A DNA stretch of 46,127 bases from Candidatus Flexifilum affinis (GTDB lineage Bacteria; Chloroflexota; Anaerolineae; Aggregatilineales; Phototrophicaceae), in NCBI GenBank assembly GCA_016713325.1, contig JADJPJ010000048.1, positions 1 to 46,127 of the forward strand, read 5' to 3'. Of this stretch, positions 25,205-34,983 are shown piece by piece; the stretch's first letter is position 1; each line of letters begins with the position of its first letter. The translations under genes were made by a program, and so were the position numbers. Under the pieces are notes generated by a model that did not search any database, had not been told where the DNA came from, and worked only from the letters and a program-made list of their open reading frames with translations.

Positions 25205-25287
25205 CGACCCTCACCCGCTGCGCTTCGCTTAGCTGCCGTCTCCCGTATAACGGGAGAGGGCACGACCGCAGGTCTGGGTGAGGGTCG
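25205..25287. repeat. Nested palindromic (REP/MITE-like) element
   Basis: The ends CGACCCTCACCC (25205-25216) and GGGTGAGGGTCG (25276-25287) form a perfect 12-bp outer stem. An inner hairpin pairs TCTCCCG (25239-25245) with CGGGAGA (25251-25257). It ends 8 bp from the stop codon of the substrate-binding protein. The CCCTCACCC core is shared with the elements at 17933 and 44062. Confidence 0.55.
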
Positions 25288-25295
25288 CGCGCAGC

Positions 25296-26234
25296 CTACT
25301 CGCCGAGGAACTCCGCCACGTTGGTGGCCGTGACCAGGGTTGTCGGGACGTAGATCGTCCGCTGGGTGATCGTCTCGCCGTTCAGGAAGCGCTCGACCAC
25401 GTCGGCCGTCGCCGCGCCGATGCCGTTGAAGTCCTGCGCCACCGAGGCCTCGAAGTTGCCGCCGGCCGCGATGGCGTCCAGCGCCTGCGGGTTGGCGTCG
25501 ATACCGACGATGACGATGCCCTCATTCTGACGACCGGCCGCTTCGATGGCCTGGAGCGCGCCCAGCGCCGGCTGATCCCATGCCGCCCACACCGCCTTGA
25601 TGCTGCCCGGTTCCGGGTTCGCCGCCAGCACCGCTTCCATCTTGGCGCGCGAGTCGGCGATGCCGCCGTCATTCACGTCCGGCGTGATGCGGTCGATGAT
25701 GGTGATGTCCGGGTTGTTGGCGAAGATGGCGTCGGCGATGATGCCGCGCTTCTGCACCGGCGGATACGGGTCGAAGACGAACATGACCACGCCGCCCGCG
25801 CCGCCCGTGCGATCGACGACGTAGGTTGCGGTCTCCGCCGCCATCGCGTAGCCGTTGCTGGTGACGTTGGTCACGAGCAGCGCATCCGTGCCGGCGTCCA
25901 TGCCGAAGACCGGGATGCCCGCATCGGCCGCCACCTGCAAGCCCGCGCCCACGGTGGCCGGGTCGACGTTGATGACGATGGCATCCACGCCCTGGTTGAC
26001 CACATCCTCGATGCGGCTGACGACCGCGGCGACATCGCCGGCGGTGTCGATGACATTGACCGACCAGCCCTTGCCTTCAGCGGCAGCCTGGAACGCCTCG
26101 ACCATGAACTGGGTGCCGGGCTGCGCCAGGTACGGCGTGACGACGGCCACGGTGGGGGCGTCCTGCGCCATGACGGCCGCGCCGAAGACCGACGCCACCA
26201 GCAGTAGAGCGACGATAAGCAATAGACGACGCAT
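25296..26234 (-). CDS. Sugar-type ABC transporter substrate-binding protein, orphan
   Basis: The ATG at 26234 has AAGGAG 8 nt upstream. The 312-residue protein begins with a signal peptide (MRRLLLIVALLLVASVFG, cleavage near AVMA). There is no lipobox Cys. The rest is a type I periplasmic-binding fold of the ribose/galactose class. It contains AEGKGWSVNVIDTAGD, VDAIVINVDP, IPVFGMDAG, and GIVIVGIDANPQALDAIAAG near the C-terminus. It would capture a small ligand, probably a sugar or sugar-like compound, outside the cell. No permease or ATPase is encoded nearby, so it either uses a distant transporter or signals to a receptor. Confidence 0.9.
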   Translation of the reverse strand: MRRLLLIVALLLVASVFGAAVMAQDAPTVAVVTPYLAQPGTQFMVEAFQAAAEGKGWSVNVIDTAGDVAAVVSRIEDVVNQGVDAIVINVDPATVGAGLQVAADAGIPVFGMDAGTDALLVTNVTSNGYAMAAETATYVVDRTGGAGGVVMFVFDPYPPVQKRGIIADAIFANNPDITIIDRITPDVNDGGIADSRAKMEAVLAANPEPGSIKAVWAAWDQPALGALQAIEAAGRQNEGIVIVGIDANPQALDAIAAGGNFEASVAQDFNGIGAATADVVERFLNGETITQRTIYVPTTLVTATNVAEFLGE

Positions 26235-26331
26235 CGCTGGTACTCCTTGAACAGTCTGTTGCAAAATTAGAGAAGGAAACATCACCTCCTCAACATAACG
26301 CAAAACAGCGTCTTCTGCGAGGGCAGGTTGA

Positions 26332-26946
26332 CTACCCGCGCCGGCGCATGAACTGGATCATCAGCATCGTCGCCAGCAGGGCACGCTGCTCATCCTGCGG
26401 GCTCATCTCGCCCAGCCGATCCAGGGTGAACACGCCCTCGAAAAAGGCCGGTTCCTTCTTCAGGTTCAGCACCGGCATGCTCAGATCCTCCGGCTCGCTG
26501 CCCCGGTAGACCGTGAACGACGGATGCAGCAGATAGCCCGCGAACATGCCCACAAACGGAATCTCCTGGAACAGGGTGTCCAGCACCTTGACCCACGGGT
26601 TGTCCTCGCGGATGTGGTGCGTCACCGTGCCGTTGGCATCGTAGATGTGGTAGGTCGCCCGCCAGATGGTCATGAGCGCCCGGGGCTGCACATAGCCAAG
26701 CGGTTGCCCGGTGGCCGAGTCGGTGAAGTGGTATTTGGCGCGCACGTCGATGATCCGGTCGGCATTGATACGGAAGACCTCGCGCGACTTCTGCTCGTCG
26801 GTGTAGATGCGCACGTCCTCTTTCAGATTCCACAGCTTCTGGTGCACGTACGCCACCTGCCGGCCGCTCGCATCGGTGACGGTGATGCGCGGCGCCAGGG
26901 CAATCAGCTTGAAGCGCAGATTCAGCGGGTACTGGTAGAGGGACAT
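26332..26946 (-). CDS. LURP-one-related / Tubby C-terminal-like protein
   Basis: The 204-residue protein fits the LURP-one-related family, a twelve-strand barrel related to Tubby and phospholipid scramblases. It reads PLNLRFKLIALAPRITVTDASG, QVAYVHQKLWNLKEDVRIYT, then IRADRIIDVRAKYHF-like strands (here INADRIIDVRAKYHFTDS). A central hydrophobic helix follows, EIPFVGMFAGYLLHPSFTVY. Family members may bind lipids, but the bacterial function is unclear. AGGAG lies about 10 nt before the ATG. It runs 98 bp ahead of the substrate-binding gene on the same strand, but each has its own apparent leader. Confidence 0.72.
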   Translation of the reverse strand: MSLYQYPLNLRFKLIALAPRITVTDASGRQVAYVHQKLWNLKEDVRIYTDEQKSREVFRINADRIIDVRAKYHFTDSATGQPLGYVQPRALMTIWRATYHIYDANGTVTHHIREDNPWVKVLDTLFQEIPFVGMFAGYLLHPSFTVYRGSEPEDLSMPVLNLKKEPAFFEGVFTLDRLGEMSPQDEQRALLATMLMIQFMRRRG

Positions 26947-27056
26947 GATTTGCGCTCTCCTATTCCGAATATTGGGTATCCCATCAGTATAGGGGAATAT
27001 GCGCGGTCCCGACGGCCCGTATGACTGGGGGGATCAGATCATGGCGAATCGGGCTT

Positions 27057-27085
27057 TTGATGTAGCCCGCTCGCATGACTACAAT
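27057..27085 (+). promoter_or_regulatory. Sigma-70-type promoter of the aldo/keto reductase gene
   Basis: TTGATG (27057-27062) and TACAAT (27080-27085) are 17 bp apart, 32 bp before the GTG start. Confidence 0.55.
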
Positions 27086-27117
27086 GAGCCTGAGAAAGAT
27101 TCAATGTGGAGGCATCC

Positions 27118-28101
27118 GTGGAATACAGTCGATTGGGTTCAACAGGCTTGCAGGTCTCACGCATTTGTCTCGGCTGCATGGGGTTTGGAGATGCAGCGCG
27201 CTGGATTCACAAATGGGTGCTTGACGAGGAAAACAGCCGCCCGATTATCCAGAAAGCTCTCGAGCTGGGCATCAATTTCTTCGATACCGCAAATGTCTAT
27301 TCGATAGGCGTGAGTGAGGAAGTTCTCGGACGGGCACTGAAGGATTTTGCCCAGCGGGATGAAGTCGTCATTGCCACCAAGGTACACGGCAAAATGCGGG
27401 ATACTCCCAATGGTGGAGGTCTGTCACGTAAAGCGATCCTGAGCGAAATCGACGCCAGCCTGAAGCGGCTTCAGACCGACTATGTGGATCTCTACCAGAT
27501 CCATCGCTGGGATTACGAAACCCCTATCGAGGAGACGATGGAAGCTCTGAACGACGTGGTACGAGCAGGAAAGGCTCGCTACATCGGCGCTTCCGCCATG
27601 TGGGCGTGGCAGTTCCAGAAAGCGCTTCACGTCGCCGAGAAGTATGGCTGGACCCGCTTCGTCTCGATGCAGGATCATCTGAACCTCATCTATCGCGAGG
27701 AGGAACGCGAGATGCTGCCGCTCTGCCGCGAGGAAAAGATCGGCGTAATTCCATACAGCCCCCTCGCTTCTGGACGATTAACGCGTGATTGGACATCGGA
27801 AAGCACGCTTCGCTCAGAAACCGACCAAATTGCCAGAATCAAGTATGATGCCAGTATGGAAACCGATCGGCAGGTCGTGGCCCGGGTCGCGGAACTCGCG
27901 GAAAAGCATGGCGTGCCACGTGTTCACATTGCGCTGGCCTGGTTGCTGCAGAAGGAGACGGTGACCGCGCCGATCATCGGTGCAACGAAGATCTCGCATT
28001 TAGAAGACGCCGTCGGCGCGCTGTCCGTCAGTCTGACACTGGAAGATGTCACCTATCTTGAAGAGCTGTATGTGCCGCACCGCATCGTTGGCCATCAGTA
28101 A
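27118..28101 (+). CDS. Aldo/keto reductase
   Basis: The start is a GTG with GGAGG at 5-nt spacing, giving the family N-terminus EYSRLGSTGLQVSRICLG. The 327-residue TIM barrel carries the catalytic tetrad: Asp in NFFDTANVYS, the Tyr that follows, Lys in VVIATKVHG and His in LYQIHRWD. NADPH contacts include PYSPLASGRL and the C-terminal PIIGATKISHLEDAV. It should reduce aldehydes or ketones with NADPH. It resembles the YajO/Kvbeta branch. Base composition is slightly more AT-rich than its neighbours. It converges on recA. Confidence 0.93.
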   Translation: MEYSRLGSTGLQVSRICLGCMGFGDAARWIHKWVLDEENSRPIIQKALELGINFFDTANVYSIGVSEEVLGRALKDFAQRDEVVIATKVHGKMRDTPNGGGLSRKAILSEIDASLKRLQTDYVDLYQIHRWDYETPIEETMEALNDVVRAGKARYIGASAMWAWQFQKALHVAEKYGWTRFVSMQDHLNLIYREEEREMLPLCREEKIGVIPYSPLASGRLTRDWTSESTLRSETDQIARIKYDASMETDRQVVARVAELAEKHGVPRVHIALAWLLQKETVTAPIIGATKISHLEDAVGALSVSLTLEDVTYLEELYVPHRIVGHQ

Positions 28102-28115
28102 GGGGGTGAGGGGTA

Positions 28116-28151
28116 TAAAAACGCCCTCTCCCACAGATGCGGAAGAGGGCG
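28116..28151 (-). terminator. Intrinsic terminator of recA
   Basis: On the minus strand CGCCCTCT (28151-28144) pairs with AGAGGGCG (28129-28122), followed by TTTTT (28121-28117). It lies 28 bp past the recA stop. The upstream GGGGGTGAGGGG relates it to the dispersed repeat. Confidence 0.8.
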
Positions 28152-28178
28152 CCGAATTCCGTTCAATGGCGTGAAAGA

Positions 28179-29267
<1,089 letters not shown>

Positions 29268-29310
29268 GGGCTTTTGTCCTTAACTGTTCAAGTGGACTGA
29301 GACACTTAAA

Positions 29311-29340
29311 ATTATAGTGGCGAGAGCCGATCAGCGTCAA
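29311..29340 (-). promoter_or_regulatory. Strong sigma-70-type promoter of recA
   Basis: On the minus strand TTGACG (29340-29335) and a consensus TATAAT (29316-29311) are 18 bp apart. Just downstream, AAGTG (29290-29294 on the plus strand) and CACTT (29303-29307) form an imperfect inverted repeat around the expected start. It might bind a repressor. Confidence 0.75.
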
Positions 29341-29414
29341 TGTCGAATTAGTAATTTTGTTCTATGATACACACCGGACGAGTGGCTGCGTTTTCGCGCA
29401 TTCGGACCCTGTGC

Positions 29415-29420
29415 TATACT
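29415..29420 (+). promoter_or_regulatory. Extended -10 box directly before the 29428 gene
   Basis: TGCTATACT is an extended -10 element ending only 7 nt before the ATG at 29428. Transcription would start at or next to the A of the ATG, which suggests a leaderless message for the first gene of the large block. Confidence 0.45.
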
Positions 29421-29427
29421 CAGGTTC

Positions 29428-29745
29428 ATGAATTACGTACACTTCATCGAGCGTATCAGGCGGGCGGGCTGGGGCGACACCTTCCTCACCGTCCTCGATG
29501 TCATTGAACCGGTAGGCATCGTCGGCGCTCAGATGCTGTACGTGATTCAGCCGGTGGCGCGGCTGATCGGCGATCGTCACGGCGACGTGAGCGCCCTGGC
29601 CCGCCTGCTGGAGACGCCGGAAGGCGTGGCAACGCTGCGGCAGATGCTGGCATCGGACAGGAGTGAAGTGGACGGCCATCAGGGCGACGGCCGCCGCGAC
29701 CGCGATGCCGGTGGAAACACCCTGCCGCCTGAAGCAACCACATAA
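29428..29745 (+). CDS. Small conserved-looking protein, first gene of the large block
   Basis: The 105-residue protein has a helical first 75 residues (FIERIRRAGWGDTFLTVLDV, then GIVGAQMLYVIQPVARLIG and LARLLETPEGVATLRQML). A polar tail follows. One stretch is hydrophobic enough to touch a membrane but too short of charge-free residues for a clear span. I recognise no family. It lies 10 bp ahead of the next membrane protein on the same strand, so it is probably part of that transcription unit. Confidence 0.6.
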   Translation: MNYVHFIERIRRAGWGDTFLTVLDVIEPVGIVGAQMLYVIQPVARLIGDRHGDVSALARLLETPEGVATLRQMLASDRSEVDGHQGDGRRDRDAGGNTLPPEATT

Positions 29746-29755
29746 CTGAGGGGGC

Positions 29756-30547
29756 GTGGTGGACAGCACGACACAGGTTCTGACGACGCTGATCGTGCTC
29801 ACGGCGCTGGTCGTGAGCGTGGTCGGAGCGCAGTTCGCACGGCGGCGGCGCAGTTTCAACCCGCTGCGTGAGATCCCCGCCTACACCGTGACTCCGCGTC
29901 TGGTGGGGCAGGCGGTGGAAGCCGGGCGGCGCATCCAGTTCTCGTCGGGCAGCGCGGCTCTGGGCGGCGCGACGACTGTCCTGGCCCTGGCCAGCACCGA
30001 GATGCTCTACCAGGTGGCCGCGCGCACCGCCGTCGCCGGCGACCCACCGCTGGCTGTGACCGGCGAACTCGGCACCCTGCCCCTGATCATGGGCACCCTT
30101 CGCAGTGCCTACCGCAATGCCAATCACCTCGAACGCTATACGCCCACCGCCGCCCGCTGGGTGCCGAGCAGCTCCCTGGCGATGATCGCCGCCCTCACCG
30201 CCGACATCGGCGATGAGCGGGTGACCAGCGGCGTTTACGTGGGCGAGTTCAATTCCGCCCTGGCCCTGCCGTTGGAGGCCATTTCACGTCGGCGCGGCAT
30301 CTCGATCGCCGGCAGCACCTCGCTCGACGGGCTGGCAGTGGCCTATGCCATGGCCGACGAAGCCCTCCTGGGCGAAGAGATCTTCGCCGCCGGCGCCTAC
30401 CTGGGCGACTCCCCGGCCCACAACGCCGGCGTCCTGACCATGGACGTGCTCCGCTGGCTGGTCGTCCTCGGCCTGCTCGCCAGCGCGGCGGTCTCGCTGC
30501 GCGTGCCGCTGGCCGAGGGATTATCTCGGCTGGGGGGAGGGGGTTAA
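29756..30547 (+). CDS. Membrane protein, DUF6754-like
   Basis: The 263-residue protein starts at one of two adjacent GTG codons (29756 or 29759) behind GAGGGGG. An N-terminal membrane segment (TLIVLTALVVSVVGAQFA) is followed by an Arg cluster. A soluble domain contains TPRLVGQAVEAGRRIQFSSG, RSAYRNANHLERYTPTAARW and GEFNSALALPLEAISRRRGI. A C-terminal segment (WLVVLGLLASAAVSL) is hydrophobic. My recollection is that similar proteins are called DUF6754 in Chloroflexota and sit in such clusters; that is uncertain. The function is unknown. It ends 3 bp before the next gene, so the two are surely co-transcribed. Confidence 0.68.
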   Translation: MVDSTTQVLTTLIVLTALVVSVVGAQFARRRRSFNPLREIPAYTVTPRLVGQAVEAGRRIQFSSGSAALGGATTVLALASTEMLYQVAARTAVAGDPPLAVTGELGTLPLIMGTLRSAYRNANHLERYTPTAARWVPSSSLAMIAALTADIGDERVTSGVYVGEFNSALALPLEAISRRRGISIAGSTSLDGLAVAYAMADEALLGEEIFAAGAYLGDSPAHNAGVLTMDVLRWLVVLGLLASAAVSLRVPLAEGLSRLGGGG

Positions 30548-30550
30548 GCC

Positions 30551-31168
30551 ATGTCACGATTACTGACCATCGTCGCCACCGCGCTCGCCATCGGCACCGG
30601 GTTGATCGTTCTGATCGAACTGGTCGCGCAGGTGCTCGGCATTCCGACCTTGGGTCTGACGCAGAACCTGCTGCAAATTGCCGTGATCACGGTCGCCATG
30701 GCCATCCTGATGGGCGTCCTCAATCTGATCGGCGTGCACGGCCAGCGGCTGGTCCAGCGGCGGCGGGGCTGGTACTACAGTCTGGCGCTGCTGGCCGCCT
30801 TCTTCATCGTCATCGCCCTGTGGCTTTCCGGGCAGAACGAGAGCAATCGCCTGCTGCTGGATACGGTGCAGGTCAGCATCGAGGCCTCGCTGGGCGCGCT
30901 GGTCTTCTTCGCGCTCGTTTTCGGCGCATACCGGCTGATGCGCCGCCGCGTCACCGTGAGCGGAATGCTCTTCACAGTCGTGGTCATCATCGTTCTGGTC
31001 GGCGCGCTGCCGCTGGCCTCGGTCGCGCCGGTCGCCGCCGTGCGAGACTGGCTGCTAACAGTTCCGGCCAGTGCGGGGGCGCGCGGATTGCTCATTGGCA
31101 TCGCGCTTGCCACGGTGGTGACCGGGGTGCGCGTGCTTACCGGTCAAGAACGTTCATTACGCGAGTAA
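30551..31168 (+). CDS. Multi-pass membrane protein, unknown
   Basis: The 205-residue protein has about six hydrophobic segments. They lie near residues 5-30, 40-62, 75-93, 110-128, 138-160 and 178-197. Arg-rich loops (GQRLVQRRRG, YRLMRRRVT) lie between them and place the loops in the cytoplasm. No catalytic motif or known family is visible. It begins 3 bp after the previous stop and ends 6 bp before the giant acidic protein gene, which makes it a membrane subunit of the same proposed assembly. Confidence 0.66.
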   Translation: MSRLLTIVATALAIGTGLIVLIELVAQVLGIPTLGLTQNLLQIAVITVAMAILMGVLNLIGVHGQRLVQRRRGWYYSLALLAAFFIVIALWLSGQNESNRLLLDTVQVSIEASLGALVFFALVFGAYRLMRRRVTVSGMLFTVVVIIVLVGALPLASVAPVAAVRDWLLTVPASAGARGLLIGIALATVVTGVRVLTGQERSLRE

Positions 31169-31174
31169 AACGCC

Positions 31175-32623
31175 ATGGCGCAAGATCCCAAGAAACAGCA
31201 GCCGAACGACGACCAACCGCAGGAGGATGACGCCAGTCTACCCCCCTGGCTGCGCAACGCGCCGGTAGGTCCTTCGAAGCCCGCAGGCAAAGAACCTGGC
31301 GCCGAGCAGCCACCCGCCAAGCCCGTTATCCCTCGCCTGGTGCGCCGCCAATCCGGCGCTCAGGAGCAGCCTGACGAGTCGGTTCCACCCTGGCTGCGCG
31401 GCCTGGATGGGCCTGAAGAGAAGAAACTCAAGATCGGCGGCACGGAAGTCACGAATGACTTTTTTGATTCCGCCGATGAGCTGGCCGACAGCCAGGACAG
31501 CGACCTGACCTTCGACAGTTGGATCGCCGAGCAGGCAGAGGCGCAGCGCGAAAAGAGCGTTGAAGAAGAGATTCCGGACATGTTCGCCGGTTTTGACGAG
31601 GATGAGTCCGAAGACAAGCCGGCGTCCACGTACCCAATGCGAGAGGTGACCGGCGGCACCAGCCAGCTCCCCGACTGGTTTCTTGGTCTGGAAGCACTGG
31701 ACGACAAGGATGCGCCGGACTGGGTGCGCCATCTCGACACGGGCAGCCTCATCAGCGAGCCCGAGCCGCCTCCGGAGCCACCGAAGCCTGACCCGATCAC
31801 CGACTTCTTCCGGGAAATGAATGTTCCCTCCTCCGATCAGGACGACAACTACTCCGACCTGCAAGTGCCTTCGGCCGGCTTCTTCAGCGAACTGGTCGGC
31901 AAATCGCCCGCGGGTTGGACGGGCTCGTCTGGCTTCGACGACGAAGCGGACGAGGATCTGCCCGATCTGGGCTCGGTGACCGGCCGGCTCGGTAAGAGCG
32001 ATCAACGGCGCGCTGATCCGCCGCGCAGTGAGCAGCAGCTTCGTCCAAAACCCACCGGCGGCGAGACCCGCCGTCTGGACGACGACGAGTTCGACCTCCC
32101 GTCGGCGTCATCGGCCTCCCAACGCGAGGAACCGCCGCTCCGGGACATGGGCGAGAAGCGAGGCGGGCAGACCGTCCGCCTCGATGACTGGGAGACCCGA
32201 CCGCCCAGGTCGAACCAGACCATTCGCTTCGACGATCTCGATGACGAGGAGCCCAGCGGCACGAACCGTCTAGACGACAGCGATGCCGCCGACGACGATG
32301 ATTTCTTCGCCCCCTCTTCTCCGTCGTCCTCGCCTGCCCCGCGCCAAACGCCGCGCGCCAACGATACCATTCGCTTTGACGAGGATGATATTTTCTCGTT
32401 GCAGGCCAACGAGACGATCCATTTCGATAGTTTCGACGAGTTCGAAGACCCGCCGGCCCCGCCGATGCCGTCCCGCCGACGCCATCCCGGCCGACGCCGT
32501 CCCCTGCCTTCGGCATGGGCGGCATGGACGATGATCTGGCTGAAGCCAGCGAGACCATCCACTTCGACGAGTTCGAAGACCCCGACATGCCGGCCGAAAA
32601 AGAAGACTTCCGCCGCGGCCTGA
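31175..32623 (+). CDS. Giant acidic membrane protein, part 1 (N-terminus)
   Basis: This is the first open part of a gene that seems to run to 38226 (about 2,350 residues). It reads sensibly to about 32474 (residue 433). Four Trp motifs mark the N-terminus: LPPWLR (22-27), VPPWLRGL (70-77), LPDWFLGL (about 165-172) and PDWVRHL (181-187). The rest is acidic and disordered, with the start of a repeated motif (QTIRFDD, DTIRFDE, ETIHFDS). After MPS at 32474 the frame turns into Arg/Pro-rich nonsense. Adding one C to the CCC run at 32472-32474 continues the protein as SPPTPSRPTPSPAFG into part 2. I infer a homopolymer error rather than a true end. Confidence 0.72.
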   Translation: MAQDPKKQQPNDDQPQEDDASLPPWLRNAPVGPSKPAGKEPGAEQPPAKPVIPRLVRRQSGAQEQPDESVPPWLRGLDGPEEKKLKIGGTEVTNDFFDSADELADSQDSDLTFDSWIAEQAEAQREKSVEEEIPDMFAGFDEDESEDKPASTYPMREVTGGTSQLPDWFLGLEALDDKDAPDWVRHLDTGSLISEPEPPPEPPKPDPITDFFREMNVPSSDQDDNYSDLQVPSAGFFSELVGKSPAGWTGSSGFDDEADEDLPDLGSVTGRLGKSDQRRADPPRSEQQLRPKPTGGETRRLDDDEFDLPSASSASQREEPPLRDMGEKRGGQTVRLDDWETRPPRSNQTIRFDDLDDEEPSGTNRLDDSDAADDDDFFAPSSPSSSPAPRQTPRANDTIRFDEDDIFSLQANETIHFDSFDEFEDPPAPPMPSRRRHPGRRRPLPSAWAAWTMIWLKPARPSTSTSSKTPTCRPKKKTSAAA

Positions 32624-34983
32624 CCAGCCTGTTCAATCGCGGGCGGGGTGGACGCGACAAGCGGGACAAAGGCGAAAAGGGCGGCAAGGGTCCCGGCAAG
32701 GACAAACGCGCCGAAGACCCGAACGAGACCATTCACTTCGACAACATGGACGATGCGTTCTTCGAAGCGCCGACGATCATCCAGTCGCGGAAGCCGCAGG
32801 ACCCGGTGGAGATCCCCCAGAACGAGCTGGACGCCTTCCTGCAAGGCTTCGACTCCACATCGGCGCCTGCGCCCTCTACGGACGACATCGAAGATCCCGA
32901 CATCGACCTGTTCGTCGAGCGCCGGCCGGACCCGGCATCGCAGCCCGAACCCGACTTCGAAGCGCCAATGGCCAGCGAGGACAGCCTCTCCTGGCTGTCC
33001 GAAATCGACAGCATGGTCACCGCCGCCACCCGGGCCCTCGACCCGCGGGTGATGGACAATATCGAACAGGAACAGCGCCGGCGCGAAGGCGTCTCCTTTG
33101 ATGATCTGCCGTCGATCCCGCTGGACACGCAGGACGACGAGGACAGCTACCCGCAACCCCGCGGACGCACGGCCGGAAGCGGCGAGCAGGGCTTCTCCTG
33201 GGATCTGCTGCCGGAAGCGCCGGAAGCCGGCGACGCGTCCACAGCTGACGACGATTGGCTGAGCGGCATCGAAGCCGAAGACGCGCAGCACGACGAGACC
33301 ACCACGCGCATTCCGCGCCCCGTCGATGCCAACCTGCCCGGTTTGCTCAAGCGCTCCAGGCAGCCCTCTGAGCCTGCGCAACCGCCTCCTACGCCTCAAC
33401 CCCCGGCCCGGCCATCGCTGCCCGCCGCGCCAACGCCAGGACTCGCCGGCGCGCGGTCGAAGCGTGAGGAACCGCCGCCGCAGAAACCCGAACCAGAGGA
33501 CGAGGCATTCGATTTCGCCAGCCTGTACGCGGACGACGAGATCGCGGAAAAGGCCCTTGACAGCAGCGGTTGGAACATTCCTGCCGACCTCGTCCCGGAG
33601 GACAGAGGCGCCCCTGCCGAATCGACCTATGAGGTCCTCTTCGACGAAGAAGAAGCCAGCGACAGCCTCAACGAACTGGAGGAATGGGAGCGCATTGTAC
33701 AGAGCGTCTCCCCCACGCGTGAAACTCCGCAGTGGGAGGATCGGCCGGGCGCCGTTGTCCCCGACGACGGTGTGCCCGACGATGACGTGTTTGGCGATCT
33801 GGACTCCTCCGACATCCCGGAAGAAGAGCTGCACTCCGGCTGGCTGACCGATGCCCTGCTGGACAGCAACCCGCACATCGAAGCATCGCTGCCGCCCAGC
33901 GCCCCGGCGCCGGCCGAGGCGATTCAGTCGATGGAAGACGACGATCGCCCGCCCGATCCGGGGACCGGCCGCTGGGAACTGCCGCCGAGTACGGTCGAAG
34001 ATGACCTGTTCGACCTCTTCCAGGCCAGTTCCGACACCATCGACCTGGGTGAATTCGACGCGATCGACGCTGCGCCGGCCGGATCGGCCGGCGCGATGAC
34101 CGATCCGGTCGACAGTGTGGGCGAAAGCGGCTCCGATACCATCGACTTCGGCCAGTGGGATCTGCCAGGCTCTTCGCCGGCCATCTACGAGCCGGGTGAA
34201 GGCGAAGGCATAGACACGATCGACTTCGGCCAGTGGGACTCGCCGCAGGACGCAGGGCGGTCCCCGGCCCAGCCGGGCCAGACCGAAACGGGTGTGGGCG
34301 AAGGCGTTGACACGCTTGATTTCGGCAGCCTCGACGACATGGATTTTGGCAGCTGGGAGGCGTCGCAGCCGCGGGTGCCCAGCGCCTTCGAAATCAGCGA
34401 AGGCGAAGAGATCGAAACGCTGAAGTTCGGCGAATTCGACACGCCTGAGTCGCAGCCTGCATCCGGCGTCAGCGAAAACGAGAGCCTCGCCCTCGACGCC
34501 CTGGACTTTGGCACCTGGGAAACGTCGCAGCCGCCCGTCCCCGGTGACTACCAACCCGCCGAGGGCGAGGAGATCGATACGCTGAAGTTCGGCGAATTCG
34601 ACACGCCGGCGGAGGACGCGATCGCCGACATCTTCCAGGCCGCCGAAGAGGAAGAGGTCGACACCCTCGACTTCGAGGAATTTGAGGAAGATCCGGCGCC
34701 CGCTGTGCCGCCGAAACCACTCCCGGTCACCACGCGACTGCGGGGCACCGAGGAACTTCGGTTCTCGGCGCCCGAACCCACGTCGCCCGAGGAGGCCGAA
34801 GAAGGGGTCGATACGTTCGATTTCGGCACCTGGGAAGACGACCCTTCGCTGAGCGCCGGCTTCGCGCCCGGCCTCGCCGCCTCCACCGGCGAAGAGGAAG
34901 GCATCGACACGTCCGATTTCGGCCTATGGAGCGACGATCAGCCGTTCGGCTCCAGTTTGCCGTCCGCCCGGTGCGCCGGCTGA
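32515..34983 (+). CDS. Giant acidic membrane protein, part 2 (repeat region)
   Basis: This frame really continues from about 32474; the ATG at 32515 is internal and has no ribosome site. About 820 residues follow, strongly acidic and poor in Cys. Two motif classes recur. Class 1 is ETIHFDEFEDP-like (to about 32760). Class 2 is DT(I/L)DFGxWD-like (34036 to 34925), in units such as SDTIDFGQWD, VDTLDFGSLDD, ETLKFGEFD and VDTFDFGTWED. Between them lies low-complexity Asp/Glu/Pro/Ser sequence. It is cytoplasmic by inference, since the membrane segment comes later. Dropping one C at about 34965 restores PSPGAPAEPGLGEGIDTLDVG in the next frame. A run of conserved Thr-hydrophobic-x-Phe motifs suggests repeated docking or phosphorylation sites. 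Confidence 0.68.
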   Translation: MGGMDDDLAEASETIHFDEFEDPDMPAEKEDFRRGLTSLFNRGRGGRDKRDKGEKGGKGPGKDKRAEDPNETIHFDNMDDAFFEAPTIIQSRKPQDPVEIPQNELDAFLQGFDSTSAPAPSTDDIEDPDIDLFVERRPDPASQPEPDFEAPMASEDSLSWLSEIDSMVTAATRALDPRVMDNIEQEQRRREGVSFDDLPSIPLDTQDDEDSYPQPRGRTAGSGEQGFSWDLLPEAPEAGDASTADDDWLSGIEAEDAQHDETTTRIPRPVDANLPGLLKRSRQPSEPAQPPPTPQPPARPSLPAAPTPGLAGARSKREEPPPQKPEPEDEAFDFASLYADDEIAEKALDSSGWNIPADLVPEDRGAPAESTYEVLFDEEEASDSLNELEEWERIVQSVSPTRETPQWEDRPGAVVPDDGVPDDDVFGDLDSSDIPEEELHSGWLTDALLDSNPHIEASLPPSAPAPAEAIQSMEDDDRPPDPGTGRWELPPSTVEDDLFDLFQASSDTIDLGEFDAIDAAPAGSAGAMTDPVDSVGESGSDTIDFGQWDLPGSSPAIYEPGEGEGIDTIDFGQWDSPQDAGRSPAQPGQTETGVGEGVDTLDFGSLDDMDFGSWEASQPRVPSAFEISEGEEIETLKFGEFDTPESQPASGVSENESLALDALDFGTWETSQPPVPGDYQPAEGEEIDTLKFGEFDTPAEDAIADIFQAAEEEEVDTLDFEEFEEDPAPAVPPKPLPVTTRLRGTEELRFSAPEPTSPEEAEEGVDTFDFGTWEDDPSLSAGFAPGLAASTGEEEGIDTSDFGLWSDDQPFGSSLPSARCAG

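Noticed and set aside
32002..34554. Long open frame of about 850 codons on the minus strand
   Set aside because: It lies opposite the giant acidic gene. Its Arg/Gly/Val-rich composition is what GAC/GAG-rich coding sequence yields when read antisense, and it has no domain or ribosome site.
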